Part shown: piece by piece, positions 18,169 through 28,393 of the stretch
Position numbering within the stretch: the stretch's first letter is position 1
How the letters are laid out: each line of letters starts with the position of its first letter
DNA from: Flavobacteriaceae bacterium
GTDB taxonomy: Bacteria > Bacteroidota > Bacteroidia > Flavobacteriales > Flavobacteriaceae
Direction: 5' to 3'
Assembly (NCBI GenBank): GCA_021648755.1
Contig: JAKISG010000013.1
Span: 1 to 59,347 of the forward strand
DNA length: 59,347 bases
The notes under the pieces: model-generated
Told to the model about the DNA's origin: nothing
Seen by the model: the letters and a program-made list of their open reading frames with translations, nothing else
Database searches by the model: none
Program-made: the position numbers and the translations under genes

Positions 18169-19605
18169 TCACTTCATAATTCCTTTCAAAGTTGCTGCTG
18201 TACAACTAGTTATTTTTACGTTAACAAAATCACCCATTTTTTTAGCACCTATTTTTGGAAAAACAACTACGGCGTTTTGCGAGTTTCTGCCTTTCCATTC
18301 GTTTTTATTTTTTTTGGAAGTACCGTCAATTAATACCTCAAATGTTTTACCTACACTTTCTTGCATTCTAATTAAAGAATGTTTCATTTGTTTATTAATT
18401 ATTTCAGTAAGTCTTCTTTTTTTAATTGCTAATGGTACGTTGTCTATCATTTTTTTTGCCGCTAATGTTCCTGGTCTCTCTGAATATGCAAACATAAATC
18501 CAAAATTGTACTTTACATAATCCATTAACGAAAGAGTTTCTTGATGATCCTCTTCAGTTTCTGAACAAAAACCCGTGATTAAATCGTGCGAAATAGCACA
18601 ATTTGGTATTATTTTACGAATATTATCTATTAATACAATATACGCTTTGCGTGTATGTTGTCTATTCATTTTTTTTAAAATACGAGTACTACCAGACTGT
18701 ACAGGCAAATGAATATAATTACAAATATTAGTATATTTAGCAATAGTGTGCAGCACATTTACATGCATATCATGTGGATTAGAAGTTGCAAAACGAATTC
18801 TCATTTTTGGCAACGCTAACGCTACCATTTCTAATAATTTTGCAAAATCTATAGAAGTTTCTTGTGCTATTTCTGATGCTTTTTTTAAATCTTTTTTTAA
18901 GCCTCCACCGTACCAAAGATATGAATCTGCATTTTGACCTAAAAGCGTTATTTCTTTATAATCATTATTCCATAAATCGTGCACTTCTTTTAAGATGCTT
19001 TGCGGGTCTCTACTTCGCTCTCTGCCTCTTGTAAAAGGCACAACACAAAAAGTGCACATATTATCACAACCTCTTGTTATGGTTACAAAGGCTGAAACTC
19101 CGTTTGAATTTAATCGCACAGGTGAAACATCACCATAAGTTTCGTCCTTAGAAAGTATTACGTTTATTGCATCTTTACCATCTTCTACTTCTTTTAACAA
19201 ATTGGGTAAATCTCTGTAAGCATCTGGACCAACAACTAAATCAATCATTTTTTCTTCTTCTAAAAATTTGGTTTTTAAACGCTCTGCCATACACCCTAAA
19301 ACACCTATTTTCATTTTACGATTAGAATCCAATTTAACACGGTTATATTTTTGTAACCGTTTACGAATGGTTAACTCTGCTTTTTCTCTAATAGAACAAG
19401 TATTAATTAAAACCAAATCTGCTTCCTCTAATACATTTGTAGTATCATAACCCTCTATGGCTAAAACTGAAGCGACAATCTCACTATCATTCATATTCAT
19501 TTGGCAACCATAACTTTCAATAAACAATTTTTTAATATTGCCTTGTTTTTGTTTGGTTATTAACGCTTGGCCTTGTTTTTTTTCTTCTACTACTTGTCTT
19601 GTCAT
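18169..19605 (-). CDS. miaB: tRNA-2-methylthio-N6-dimethylallyladenosine synthase MiaB
   Basis: MiaB is a radical-SAM enzyme that adds a methylthio group to i6A37 of tRNAs reading U-starting codons. The 478-residue product has the N-terminal MTTase domain with its three cluster cysteines (in ESYGCQMNMND, INTCSIREKA and VLGCMAER). The radical-SAM CxxxCxxC follows (CDNMCTFC), and a C-terminal TRAM domain covers about 415-478. It is the first gene of the minus-strand run toward groEL and has a TATATTTG promoter element at 19638-19645. Confidence 0.96.
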   Translation of the reverse strand: MTRQVVEEKKQGQALITKQKQGNIKKLFIESYGCQMNMNDSEIVASVLAIEGYDTTNVLEEADLVLINTCSIREKAELTIRKRLQKYNRVKLDSNRKMKIGVLGCMAERLKTKFLEEEKMIDLVVGPDAYRDLPNLLKEVEDGKDAINVILSKDETYGDVSPVRLNSNGVSAFVTITRGCDNMCTFCVVPFTRGRERSRDPQSILKEVHDLWNNDYKEITLLGQNADSYLWYGGGLKKDLKKASEIAQETSIDFAKLLEMVALALPKMRIRFATSNPHDMHVNVLHTIAKYTNICNYIHLPVQSGSTRILKKMNRQHTRKAYIVLIDNIRKIIPNCAISHDLITGFCSETEEDHQETLSLMDYVKYNFGFMFAYSERPGTLAAKKMIDNVPLAIKKRRLTEIINKQMKHSLIRMQESVGKTFEVLIDGTSKKNKNEWKGRNSQNAVVVFPKIGAKKMGDFVNVKITSCTAATLKGIMK

Positions 19606-19637
19606 TTAATAATTGTCTCCTTAAAATATTTTAGACG

Positions 19638-19645
19638 CAAATATA
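19638..19645 (-). promoter_or_regulatory. Promoter -7 element for miaB
   Basis: TATATTTG on the minus strand matches the Bacteroidetes TAnnTTTG element, 33 bases before the miaB ATG. Confidence 0.65.
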
Positions 19646-19777
19646 CAACCAAAATATCAGAATCATATGACAAAATGACAGATAAATATAAACTTGTTTA
19701 ATGAATCAAATTTTCCCCTTATTTTAAAGGTTATTTTTAGCCTAAATAATAAAAATAATCTACTGATTTAAAAATAA

Positions 19778-19810
19778 TTTGCACCATTAAAAAAAATCTA
19801 CATACTTTTG
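19778..19810 (+). promoter_or_regulatory. Promoter for topA
   Basis: TTTG at 19778-19781 and TACTTTTG at 19803-19810 are spaced 21 bases apart, matching the -33/-7 pattern of the Bacteroidetes housekeeping sigma factor. It lies 50 bases before the topA start. Confidence 0.65.
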
Positions 19811-19859
19811 CAAACAAAATGAATAAAAAAATATCTAGTTAACAGACACTAAAAAAAAT

Positions 19860-22343
19860 ATGGCAAAAAATTTAGTTATCGTTGAATCACCTGCAAAAGC
19901 AAAAACTATTGAAAAATTTTTAGGTAAAGATTTTCAAGTTGAATCTAGTTTTGGACACATTGCAGACTTACCCTCTAAAGAATTAGGCGTAAATGTTGAT
20001 GGTGATTTTCTACCAAAATATATTATATCTTCTGATAAAAAAGATATTGTTAAAAAATTAAAAAAATTAGCCAAAAAAGCGGATACAGTTTGGTTGGCAA
20101 GTGATGAAGATCGAGAGGGAGAAGCTATTGCTTGGCATTTATATGAGCAATTAAATCTAACAGAAATGAATACGAAACGCATCGTATTTCATGAAATTAC
20201 GAAATCTGCAATAATAAATGCTGTTGAAAACCCAAGAGCTATAAATTATAATTTGGTAAATGCACAACAAGCACGTAGAGTTTTAGATCGTTTGGTTGGT
20301 TATGAATTATCACCCGTATTATGGCGTAAAATAAAAGGCGGTTTATCTGCTGGTAGAGTACAATCTGTTGCAGTTAGGTTGATTGTTGAACGTGAACGTG
20401 AAATACTCGCTTTTAAATCAAAAGCAAGTTACAGAGTTGATGCTGAATTTACCAATAAAGAAGGTAAAAAATTTAAAGCCAAATTACCTAAAACTTTTAA
20501 CACTAAAGAAGAAGCACAAGCCTTTTTGCAATCTTGTAGTAATGCTAATTTTAGCATTATAGATTTACAAAAAAAACCAGCAAAAAAATCACCAACAGCA
20601 CCATTTACAACATCTACTTTACAACAAGAAGCATCGCGTAAATTATATTTCCCAGTTGCAAAAACAATGATGGTTGCACAACGTTTGTATGAAGCAGGGC
20701 TAATTACCTATATGAGAACCGATTCGGTTAATTTGTCTAATGATGCTAAAGAAACCGCTAAAAATGAAATTATTAGTTCTTACGGAAAAGCATATAGTAA
20801 CCCTAGAAACTATAAATCTAAAGCAAAAGGTGCTCAAGAGGCACATGAGGCAATTAGACCAACTGATTTTTCTCGACAAAATGTACATATAGAATTTGAC
20901 CAGAATAGGCTATATAGTTTAATTTGGAAACGTGCTATCGCATCTCAAATGAGCGAAGCACAATTAGAACGAACTAATGTAAAAATTAAAAATTCATCTA
21001 ATAAAGAAATTTTAACTGCAAATGGCGAAGTTATTAAATTTGACGGATTTTTAAAAGTATATTTAGAAGGTAGCGATGAAGAAACTGAAGATACAGGCAT
21101 GCTCCCTAACATGGCAATTAATGAAACTTTAAACTACAATTACATACAAGCAACGGAAAGATATTCTAGAGCAAAAGGACGTTTTACAGAAGCCTCATTA
21201 GTAAAGCGATTAGAAGAGTTAGGGATAGGAAGACCTTCTACCTATGCACCAACAATTTCAACGGTACAACGCAGAAACTATGTAGAAAAATTTGCTTTAG
21301 AAGGAGTAAAGCGAGAATATAGTCAGTTGACATTAAAAGCAGGTAATGTAGCATTAAAAATAGTATCTGAAATCACTGGAGCATCAAAAGGAAAATTAAT
21401 CCCTACTGATATTGGTATAATTGTCAATGATTTTTTAGTTGCTAATTTTAAAAATATTTTAGACTTTGGGTTTACAGCAAAAGTAGAAGAAGATTTTGAT
21501 GCTATTGCAACAGGAAATCAAGATTGGATTAAAATGATAAAATCATTCTATAAAGAATTCCATTTAACCGTAGAAGATGTAAAAGAAAATGCAGAACGAG
21601 AATCTGGTGAACGAATTTTAGGAAAACACCCAAAATCTGGTAAAACTGTCTTAGTGAGATTAGGTCGATTTGGAGCAATGGCACAAATTGGTGGGCGAGA
21701 TGATGAAAATAAAATTTTTGCTAGTTTAAATCCAAACCAAACCTTAGGAGGCATCACTTTAGAAGAAGCCTTAGACTTATTTTTACTTCCTAAAAATTTA
21801 GGTGATTTCGAAAACAAAGAAATCATTATAGCAAATGGTAGATTTGGACCTTATATAAAATATGACGACAAATACATTTCTGTACCAAAAGATGAAAACC
21901 CGCTAGCTATTGAAAAAAATAGAGCAATTGAATTAATTCTTGAAAAAAGAGAAGCAGACAGACCAATTGCTACCTTTGATGGCTTACCTGTTCAAAAAGG
22001 TGTTGGTAGGTTTGGACCATTTATTAAATGGAATAGTATGTTTATTAATGTAAATAAAAAATACGACTTTGACAATCTAACGCAAGCAAATGTAAATGAA
22101 CTAATTGAATTAAAAAAACAAAAAGACATTGAAAAAATCATCCATAATTGGGAAGAAGAAGGAATAAGATTAGAAAAAGCTCGTTGGAAAAGATTTAATT
22201 TAATACAAGGTAAAACAAAAATAGAATTACCAAAAACTACAAAAGCAGAAAAAATGACCCTAGAACAGGCAAAGGCTATTATTGAGAAAAATACCAAAAA
22301 GAAAAAAACAACTCGTAAAAAGAAAACGATAAAAAAGAAGTAA
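19860..22343 (+). CDS. topA: DNA topoisomerase I (type IA)
   Basis: This enzyme relaxes negative supercoils by single-strand passage. The 827-residue protein starts with the Toprim motif (LVIVESPAKAKTIEKFLG) and has the acidic triad DEDREGEAIAWH near 82-93 and the active-site tyrosine Tyr284 in GLITYMRTDSV. The C-terminus has no cysteine zinc ribbons. Instead it contains repeated topoisomerase C-terminal modules (for example GRFGPYIKYDDKYISVPKD) and a Lys-rich tail, as in other Bacteroidota. It is divergently transcribed from miaB. Confidence 0.97.
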   Translation: MAKNLVIVESPAKAKTIEKFLGKDFQVESSFGHIADLPSKELGVNVDGDFLPKYIISSDKKDIVKKLKKLAKKADTVWLASDEDREGEAIAWHLYEQLNLTEMNTKRIVFHEITKSAIINAVENPRAINYNLVNAQQARRVLDRLVGYELSPVLWRKIKGGLSAGRVQSVAVRLIVEREREILAFKSKASYRVDAEFTNKEGKKFKAKLPKTFNTKEEAQAFLQSCSNANFSIIDLQKKPAKKSPTAPFTTSTLQQEASRKLYFPVAKTMMVAQRLYEAGLITYMRTDSVNLSNDAKETAKNEIISSYGKAYSNPRNYKSKAKGAQEAHEAIRPTDFSRQNVHIEFDQNRLYSLIWKRAIASQMSEAQLERTNVKIKNSSNKEILTANGEVIKFDGFLKVYLEGSDEETEDTGMLPNMAINETLNYNYIQATERYSRAKGRFTEASLVKRLEELGIGRPSTYAPTISTVQRRNYVEKFALEGVKREYSQLTLKAGNVALKIVSEITGASKGKLIPTDIGIIVNDFLVANFKNILDFGFTAKVEEDFDAIATGNQDWIKMIKSFYKEFHLTVEDVKENAERESGERILGKHPKSGKTVLVRLGRFGAMAQIGGRDDENKIFASLNPNQTLGGITLEEALDLFLLPKNLGDFENKEIIIANGRFGPYIKYDDKYISVPKDENPLAIEKNRAIELILEKREADRPIATFDGLPVQKGVGRFGPFIKWNSMFINVNKKYDFDNLTQANVNELIELKKQKDIEKIIHNWEEEGIRLEKARWKRFNLIQGKTKIELPKTTKAEKMTLEQAKAIIEKNTKKKKTTRKKKTIKKK

Positions 22344-22357
22344 TCATATTTTTTTTG

Positions 22358-22365
22358 TATCTTTG
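22358..22365 (+). promoter_or_regulatory. Promoter -7 element before the arginase-fold gene
   Basis: TATCTTTG is an exact TAnnTTTG match, 45 bases before the start at 22410 and 15 bases after the topA stop. Confidence 0.65.
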
Positions 22366-22409
22366 CAATCCCTAAAAAATAACAATTAATATTTTAATAC
22401 TAAATCAAA

Positions 22410-23558
22410 ATGGATTTTGATTTTTTACAACCAGTTTCAAATAATGTGTTAGAAGAATTAAATTCTTTTAATGAAAAACGATTTGGGACAAGCATTAAGA
22501 TTCATTCAGAAGATTATTTTCCAGAATTTGATAATGTAACAATTGCTATTATTAGTGTTCAAGAAGATAGAGATTCAATTAATAACAAAGGTACTGGAAC
22601 TAATTTTAGCATAATTAGAAAAGAATTATATCAACTTTTTATAGGCAATTGGAATTTAAAAATTATAGACCTAGGCACAATTCCTAAAGGCAATACAATA
22701 AATGATACCCATTTTGCAGTAAAAAAAATCACCAATTATTTAATAAAAAAAAATATCATACCTATTGTTATAGGCGGAAGTCAATCACTTACTTACCCAA
22801 TGTACAGAGCATATGATGATTTAGAACAGACTGTTAATTTAGTTTCGGTTGACCATAAGTTTGATTTAGAAAATGTAGCTAACGAACTATGTTCTAGAAA
22901 CTATTTAAGTAAAATAGTCATGGATGAACCAAACAATTTATTTAATTTTAGTAATATTGGTTATCAAACATTTTATAATTCACAAAATGAAATAGATTTA
23001 TTAGAAAAACTATATTTTGATAGTTATCGTTTAGGAGAAATTAATAAAGACTTAACAATTGCGGAGCCTATTTTAAGAGATGCTGATATTGTCAGTATAG
23101 ACTTAGGCTCACTAAAACAATCTGAATCCCCAGCAAATAACAATACCAGTCCTAACGGATTCTATGGCGAAGAAATGTGTGCTATATTAAGATATGCTGG
23201 CTTAAGTGATAAAATTTCTGCATTAGGTATTTTTGAATATAACCCTTTATATGATACTAAAAATCAAACCGCAAAATTAATAGCACAACTAATATGGTAT
23301 TTTATAGAAGGTGTAAATTATAGAATTAAAGAATACCCTTTTGAATCTAAAAAAAAATATACTAAATATATTGTACCCATAGATAATGAAATTATAAATT
23401 TTTATAAAAGTAACAAAAGTAATAGATGGTGGATGGAAATATCTAATAATAAATTTAAAAAAGAAACACTAATACCATGCACCTATAATGACTATTTAGA
23501 GGCAAATAATCAAAACTTACCAAAAAGATGGTGGAAAACTTTAAGAAAATTAACATAA
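22410..23558 (+). CDS. Arginase/formimidoylglutamase-fold protein with altered metal site
   Basis: The 382-residue protein has the ureohydrolase fold and is usually annotated as formimidoylglutamase. The metal-binding positions look altered. Where arginases have GGGHE this protein has GGSQS (122-126), and where they have DAHxD it has VDHKFDL (147-153). The third motif SIDxD is SIDLGSLKQSESPAN (229-243). A manganese-dependent hydrolase is therefore doubtful, and a structural or regulatory role is possible. Its position directly upstream of gldKLMN is one I associate with gliding Flavobacteria. A possible hairpin terminator (23658-23690) lies between it and gldK. Confidence 0.75.
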   Translation: MDFDFLQPVSNNVLEELNSFNEKRFGTSIKIHSEDYFPEFDNVTIAIISVQEDRDSINNKGTGTNFSIIRKELYQLFIGNWNLKIIDLGTIPKGNTINDTHFAVKKITNYLIKKNIIPIVIGGSQSLTYPMYRAYDDLEQTVNLVSVDHKFDLENVANELCSRNYLSKIVMDEPNNLFNFSNIGYQTFYNSQNEIDLLEKLYFDSYRLGEINKDLTIAEPILRDADIVSIDLGSLKQSESPANNNTSPNGFYGEEMCAILRYAGLSDKISALGIFEYNPLYDTKNQTAKLIAQLIWYFIEGVNYRIKEYPFESKKKYTKYIVPIDNEIINFYKSNKSNRWWMEISNNKFKKETLIPCTYNDYLEANNQNLPKRWWKTLRKLT

Positions 23559-23657
23559 TATTATAATAAAGCAAATATTTATACGTTTTTAATAAAATCT
23601 CAATACAATCTCAACACAAAAAATAGTAAATAATTGTGTAATTAAAAAAATAGTAAT

Positions 23658-23690
23658 AGGTTTACGGCCTGTTTAAAAAAACCTTTTTTT
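23658..23690 (+). terminator. Possible terminator or attenuator upstream of gldK
   Basis: AGGTTT (23658-23663) pairs with AAACCT (23679-23684), followed by six more T residues. The stem is short with a 15-base loop, so it may only be a partial stop. Confidence 0.45.
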
Positions 23691-23722
23691 AAAGAGTTTT
23701 AATAGTGAAAATTGAATAAAAA

Positions 23723-25135
23723 ATGAAATATAAAATATCCAAAAAACAGCCATTAAAAAACAATACTATGGGTAATAAAATAATTGTAATTTTTTTATTA
23801 GCAACTTTTATTTTTAGTTGTAAATCAAATGACAGAGGCCAACTTAAAGGCATATCAGCAAAACGGAAATTCTTTTCAGAAAAACCTTTTGGTACAGTCT
23901 TAATTCCAGGAGGATCTTTTACTATGGGTAAACAAGAAGAAGATATAGCTGGCTCGCTAAGTACACCAGCAAGAACAGTAACAGTTCGTCCTTTTTATAT
24001 GGACGAAACAGAAATCACCAATAGCGAATATAGAGAATTTGTATTTTATGTTAGAGACTCTATAATAAGAACGCGTTTAGCAATACTTGCTGATGAAGTT
24101 GGAGCAGGAGGAGCAGATGATGCTGGTGCTGGATCATTAACAAATTATAAATTTAAAGATTCTGCTAGCGGAGGTGTATATTACAAATATATGATGGATA
24201 ATTATGGGAGTCTAGGAGATATTAACTCGCCTACCGAAGGTCGTTTCTTAAATTGGGAAGAAGATTTAATATTTGATACCAATGATTTCCCAGATACAAA
24301 TTATACTGAAATAATGGACAGTATGTATTTACACACTACAGAAACTTTTGACGGAAAGCGTATCTTAAACGCTAATAAATTAAATTATTTATACTTTACA
24401 TTTGATAACGAAGAAGCAGCAAGACGTAAAAGTAGCGATAGAAAAAGTTATATTAAATCTCATAACTTAAATATTTATCCAGATACAACAGTTTGGGTAA
24501 AAGATTTTAATTATTCTTATAATGACCCTATGCATCAAGATTATTTTTCGCATCAAGCTTATAATGACTACCCAGTAGTTGGTGTTAATTGGAAACAAGC
24601 TAAAGCTTTTTGTAACTGGAGAACAAAAAAGAGAAATGATTTTTTATCTGGTAAGAAAAAACAAGGTATAAGAGAACCACATTTTAGATTACCTTCTGAA
24701 GCAGAATGGGAGTTCGCAGCTCGTGGTAGTTACGAATATGCAAAGTATCCTTGGGGTGGTCCTTATACATTTAGCGACAGAGGCTGTTTTTTAGCAAACT
24801 TTAAACCACAAAGAGGTGATTATGCATTAGATGGAGCGCTCTATACTATGGAAGGCAAATCATATAATGCAAACCTTTATGGTCTGTATAATATGTCTGG
24901 AAATGTTGCGGAATGGACAAATACTGCTTATAACCCAACTTCATATTTAATAGGTTCAACTATGAACCCTAATGTTGAAGATCAAGCAAATCATAGAAAA
25001 GTAATTCGTGGTGGCTCGTGGAAAGATGTTGCTTATTTTTTAGAGGTGAGTACAAGAGACTTTGAATATGGTGACACTGCAAGAAGTTTTATTGGCTTTA
25101 GGACAGTACAAGATTATCCAGGAAAAGTGAATTAA
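23723..25135 (+). CDS. gldK: T9SS ring lipoprotein GldK
   Basis: GldK (PorK) forms, with GldN, the periplasmic ring attached to the outer membrane in the type IX secretion system. The 470-residue protein has a lipoprotein signal ending at Cys33 (FIFSC). Its body belongs to the formylglycine-generating-enzyme/sulfatase-modifying fold: GSFTMGKQEED near 64-74, RLPSEAEWEFAARG, NMSGNVAEWT and VIRGGSWKD. The catalytic cysteines of true FGEs are not evident, as is normal for GldK. An ATG at 23768 (Met16) would give a more standard signal peptide and may be the real start. It is the first gene of gldKLMN. Confidence 0.94.
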   Translation: MKYKISKKQPLKNNTMGNKIIVIFLLATFIFSCKSNDRGQLKGISAKRKFFSEKPFGTVLIPGGSFTMGKQEEDIAGSLSTPARTVTVRPFYMDETEITNSEYREFVFYVRDSIIRTRLAILADEVGAGGADDAGAGSLTNYKFKDSASGGVYYKYMMDNYGSLGDINSPTEGRFLNWEEDLIFDTNDFPDTNYTEIMDSMYLHTTETFDGKRILNANKLNYLYFTFDNEEAARRKSSDRKSYIKSHNLNIYPDTTVWVKDFNYSYNDPMHQDYFSHQAYNDYPVVGVNWKQAKAFCNWRTKKRNDFLSGKKKQGIREPHFRLPSEAEWEFAARGSYEYAKYPWGGPYTFSDRGCFLANFKPQRGDYALDGALYTMEGKSYNANLYGLYNMSGNVAEWTNTAYNPTSYLIGSTMNPNVEDQANHRKVIRGGSWKDVAYFLEVSTRDFEYGDTARSFIGFRTVQDYPGKVN

Positions 25136-25182
25136 ATAATGACTAATATAAATTAATAAAAAACCAATTTAAAACAAGAATT

Positions 25183-25842
25183 ATGGCACAAAGTAAAGTA
25201 GTAAAAAGAATTTTTCATATGTCCTATAGTATTGGAGCTGCAATTGTAATTTTAGGAGCTTTAGGTAAAATATTACATATGCCTATATTGGGTATCTCTG
25301 GCGGTACATTATTAATGATAGGGCTTGGAGTTGAAGCACTAATTTTTTTCATATCTGCATTCGAACCTTTAGGTGATGATTTAGATTGGTCTTTAGTTTA
25401 CCCTGAGTTAGGTGAGGGTAGTGCAAAAGAAAAACAACAAAAACAAGAAAAACAACAAGAAAGTGAAGATGCACAAGGTATGCTATCACAAAAATTAGAT
25501 AATATGCTTAAAGAAGCAAAATTAGATAGTAGTCTAATGAATAGTTTATCTAATAGTATTCAAAATTTTAGTGGTGCAGCAGCGAGTATTGCTCCTGCAG
25601 TAGAATCAATTGCTGCAACAACCAAATATAGTGAGCAACTATCATTAGCAGCAAATCAAATGGAATCATTAAATAGCCTATATAGAGTGCAAATTGAAAG
25701 CACAAGCCGTCAAGCAGAAATTAATGAATCTGTTGCTGCAAACGCGGGTGCATTAAAAGACCAAATGGAATCACTAACGAGTAACTTATCTTCATTAAAT
25801 GGAGTTTACGGTGGTATGTTATCTGCAATGTCAAGTAAATAA
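25183..25842 (+). CDS. gldL: T9SS/gliding motor subunit GldL
   Basis: GldL forms the inner-membrane proton channel of the T9SS motor around GldM. The 219-residue product has two membrane helices (about 13-31 and 37-60). Glu51 in helix 2 (LGVEALIFF) corresponds by alignment to the Glu49 described in Flavobacterium johnsoniae GldL, and Lys29/His32 lie at the end of helix 1. The signature FEPLGDDLDWSLVYPEL follows, then a cytoplasmic Gln-rich and helical tail. Gap to gldK 47 bases and to gldM 36 bases: one operon. Confidence 0.96.
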   Translation: MAQSKVVKRIFHMSYSIGAAIVILGALGKILHMPILGISGGTLLMIGLGVEALIFFISAFEPLGDDLDWSLVYPELGEGSAKEKQQKQEKQQESEDAQGMLSQKLDNMLKEAKLDSSLMNSLSNSIQNFSGAAASIAPAVESIAATTKYSEQLSLAANQMESLNSLYRVQIESTSRQAEINESVAANAGALKDQMESLTSNLSSLNGVYGGMLSAMSSK

Positions 25843-25878
25843 TAATTTTATTAAAATCAACTAAAAACTAATTTAATT

Positions 25879-27426
25879 ATGGCAGGAGGACAACTATCCG
25901 CAAGGCAGAAAATGATTAACCTTATGTACCTTATTTTTATTGCAATGTTAGCAATGCAAATGGATAAAAAAGTATTAACCGCTTTTGGTACAATGAACGA
26001 AACAATTACTGAATCTAATGCTACTGCTACAGTAGTAAATTCAAAAACTTTAACAGGTTTAGCTGGTTTAGCTAGTGATCAACCACAAAAATACGAACCT
26101 TTAAATAAAATAGCTACCGAATTAAGTGGTATCTCAAATACATATAACTCATATTTAGAAAGTGTTAAAACAGAAATGCTTTCAAAATCAGAAAACAAAA
26201 CAGATTACGAATCTATGAGTACTGGTGATAATGTAGACCTTATGTTTTTTTTAAACGACAAAGAAACTGCAAAAGGTCAAGAATTTGTAAAAAAATTAGA
26301 TGTTTTCAAAAATGATTTATTAAAATTACTAGGTCCAGATGCAAACTTAGAATTAATTTCAAAAATTAAAAACCGTTTTAATACAGACGAAGACAAAAGA
26401 GGAAAAAAAGGAGTTATTTCTTTTTTAAAAAGTAAATTTGAGGGCTTTCCTTTAATAGCATCTGTGACAAATATATCTAAAATACAAAGCAATATTAAAG
26501 CTACCGAATCTGAAATATATACTAATTTAGTTGGTGGTCAAATGAAATCTGATGTGTCCTTAAAAAATTATGAAGCAATGGTAGTGTTTAATAAAAACGC
26601 TTACTACCCTGGCGAAAAATTAGAAGGTAAAATTGTATTAGGTAGAAAAGATGCTTCATTAACAGCAACAAAAGTTATTGTAAACGGATCTCCTATTGCA
26701 CCTAGCAATATAACTGCTGGTCAAGTTAATTTAAGTAGATCCGCAGGTAATGTAGGAGAACATGAATTAAAAGGTAAATTTTATTTTATGGAGAATGGCG
26801 AAGAAATTGATATTGAAATTGTTGGTGGTAAATACTCTGTTATACCAATGCCTACACAAGCAGTAATTTCTGCAGATAAAATGAATGTAGTCTATTTAGG
26901 TTTAGCAAACCCAATGTCTATTTCAATACCTGGTATTCCTGACAATAAAGTCACAGGTAGTGCTGCTGGTTTAAAAAAGGTAAGCACAGGCAAATATATG
27001 ATGAACCCTCCTAAAGGAAATCGTGAAATAAAAATTACTGCTTCTGGAAAATTACCAACAGGTAAAACTGTAACCACAAGTAAAGTCTTTAGAATTAAAG
27101 GAATTCCTGCACCTACAGGAACATTAAGTGGTCAATCAGGCTTATTAAAAATGTCAAAAGGGAATTTAGTTAAAAAAACTGTAGGAGCAGTTTTAAAAGA
27201 CTTTGTTTTTGATTTAGACGTTTATGTTACAGGGTTTAGTGTAAAAGTACCTGGAAAACCGACTTACAAAATTAATGGTACACGTTTTGATGGTACTGCA
27301 ATTAGAGCAATTAAAAAAGCAAAAAAAGGTGATGTTATTATTATTTTTGATATCAAATCTAAAATTAAAAACTCAACACAATTACTTAAAAACACATCAC
27401 AGGTATCTATTGATATTACCAGTTAA
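25879..27426 (+). CDS. gldM: T9SS/gliding motor subunit GldM
   Basis: GldM is the shaft-like partner of GldL. It has a single membrane helix inside the GldL pentamer and four periplasmic domains that reach the GldK/N ring. The 515-residue length is standard. The start, with Arg9 before the helix (ARQKMINLMYLIFIAML), is the conserved family start. The remainder is a helical first domain (about 40-220) and three beta-rich domains. Confidence 0.96.
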   Translation: MAGGQLSARQKMINLMYLIFIAMLAMQMDKKVLTAFGTMNETITESNATATVVNSKTLTGLAGLASDQPQKYEPLNKIATELSGISNTYNSYLESVKTEMLSKSENKTDYESMSTGDNVDLMFFLNDKETAKGQEFVKKLDVFKNDLLKLLGPDANLELISKIKNRFNTDEDKRGKKGVISFLKSKFEGFPLIASVTNISKIQSNIKATESEIYTNLVGGQMKSDVSLKNYEAMVVFNKNAYYPGEKLEGKIVLGRKDASLTATKVIVNGSPIAPSNITAGQVNLSRSAGNVGEHELKGKFYFMENGEEIDIEIVGGKYSVIPMPTQAVISADKMNVVYLGLANPMSISIPGIPDNKVTGSAAGLKKVSTGKYMMNPPKGNREIKITASGKLPTGKTVTTSKVFRIKGIPAPTGTLSGQSGLLKMSKGNLVKKTVGAVLKDFVFDLDVYVTGFSVKVPGKPTYKINGTRFDGTAIRAIKKAKKGDVIIIFDIKSKIKNSTQLLKNTSQVSIDITS

Positions 27427-27437
27427 ATTATAAAATT

Positions 27438-28343
27438 ATGAATGTTAAAAAAGGAATTTTTATACTATTTATTACACTACTAACTAGTAACTTAATAAAC
27501 GGGCAGGCAAACTTATTAAATGCAACTATCCCTGAAGAAATAGGTGTAAAAACAGCAGATCAAGATGCTGCAGATAATGATAAACCATTGCCATACGGTT
27601 TTATTGATGATCGCGATATTTTATGGTCAAAAATGGTTTGGGAATATATCGATTTAAATGAAAAAATAAATTTACCTTTTTATTACCCCTCAGACACTAG
27701 TAATATAGAGTCTAGTAGAAGATCTTTGTATGACACTTTGTTAAGAGGTATTAAAGCAGGAGATATCGTTGATGTTTATGACGATTCCTATTTTGAAAAT
27801 AGACTAACACTTAAAGAAGTTAAACAATCGTTAAGTAAAATTGATACTACTGACGCTGGTATTGAAAAATTAAACTTTGGTGAAGAACTATTAGAAGAAG
27901 ACGTTAATATTAGAGACTTAATATCCGCTGATATTGAAGGATTCAAAATTAAAGGTTTATATTATTTTGATAAAAGACAAGGTGAATTAAAATATCGATT
28001 ATTAGGAATTGCCCCTGTATCACCAGATGTTAACTTTATTGATGATCAAGAAAATAATGACGTGTCAGAATTGGTAGAACTATTTTGGGTTTGGTATCCT
28101 GGCGTTCGAGATATTATGCATGAAATGAAAGTTTTTAATCAAAAAAATTCAGCATTCCCATTATCTTATGATTTATTATTAAATGCAAGACGTTTTAATG
28201 CTATTATATACCGAGAAGAAAATGTCTATGGAAACAGAGATGTATCCTCATATATCAAAAATAATGCGCTTTTTCAAGTATTAGAATCTATTAAAGTTAG
28301 AGAACATATCAGAGATTATGAATTAGATATGTGGAACTATTAA
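27438..28343 (+). CDS. gldN: T9SS ring protein GldN
   Basis: GldN (PorN) partners GldK in the periplasmic ring. The 301-residue protein has a signal peptide (about 1-22, cleavage after ING) and the family segments DDRDILWSKMVWEYIDLNEK and WVWYPGVRDIMHEMKVFNQ. The gap to gldM is 11 bases, so the two are in one transcript, which stops at the hairpin at 28366-28393. Only one gldN copy is present here, without a gldO paralogue. Confidence 0.95.
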   Translation: MNVKKGIFILFITLLTSNLINGQANLLNATIPEEIGVKTADQDAADNDKPLPYGFIDDRDILWSKMVWEYIDLNEKINLPFYYPSDTSNIESSRRSLYDTLLRGIKAGDIVDVYDDSYFENRLTLKEVKQSLSKIDTTDAGIEKLNFGEELLEEDVNIRDLISADIEGFKIKGLYYFDKRQGELKYRLLGIAPVSPDVNFIDDQENNDVSELVELFWVWYPGVRDIMHEMKVFNQKNSAFPLSYDLLLNARRFNAIIYREENVYGNRDVSSYIKNNALFQVLESIKVREHIRDYELDMWNY

Positions 28344-28365
28344 TTCTATAAGAAATAAAAGAATA

Positions 28366-28393
28366 AAAAATCCTGCCTTAGCAGGATTTTTTT
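28366..28393 (+). terminator. Terminator of the gldKLMN operon
   Basis: AAAAATCCTGC pairs with GCAGGATTTTT around a CTTA loop, followed by T residues. It can act in both directions, between gldN and the convergent gldA-like gene. Confidence 0.88.
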
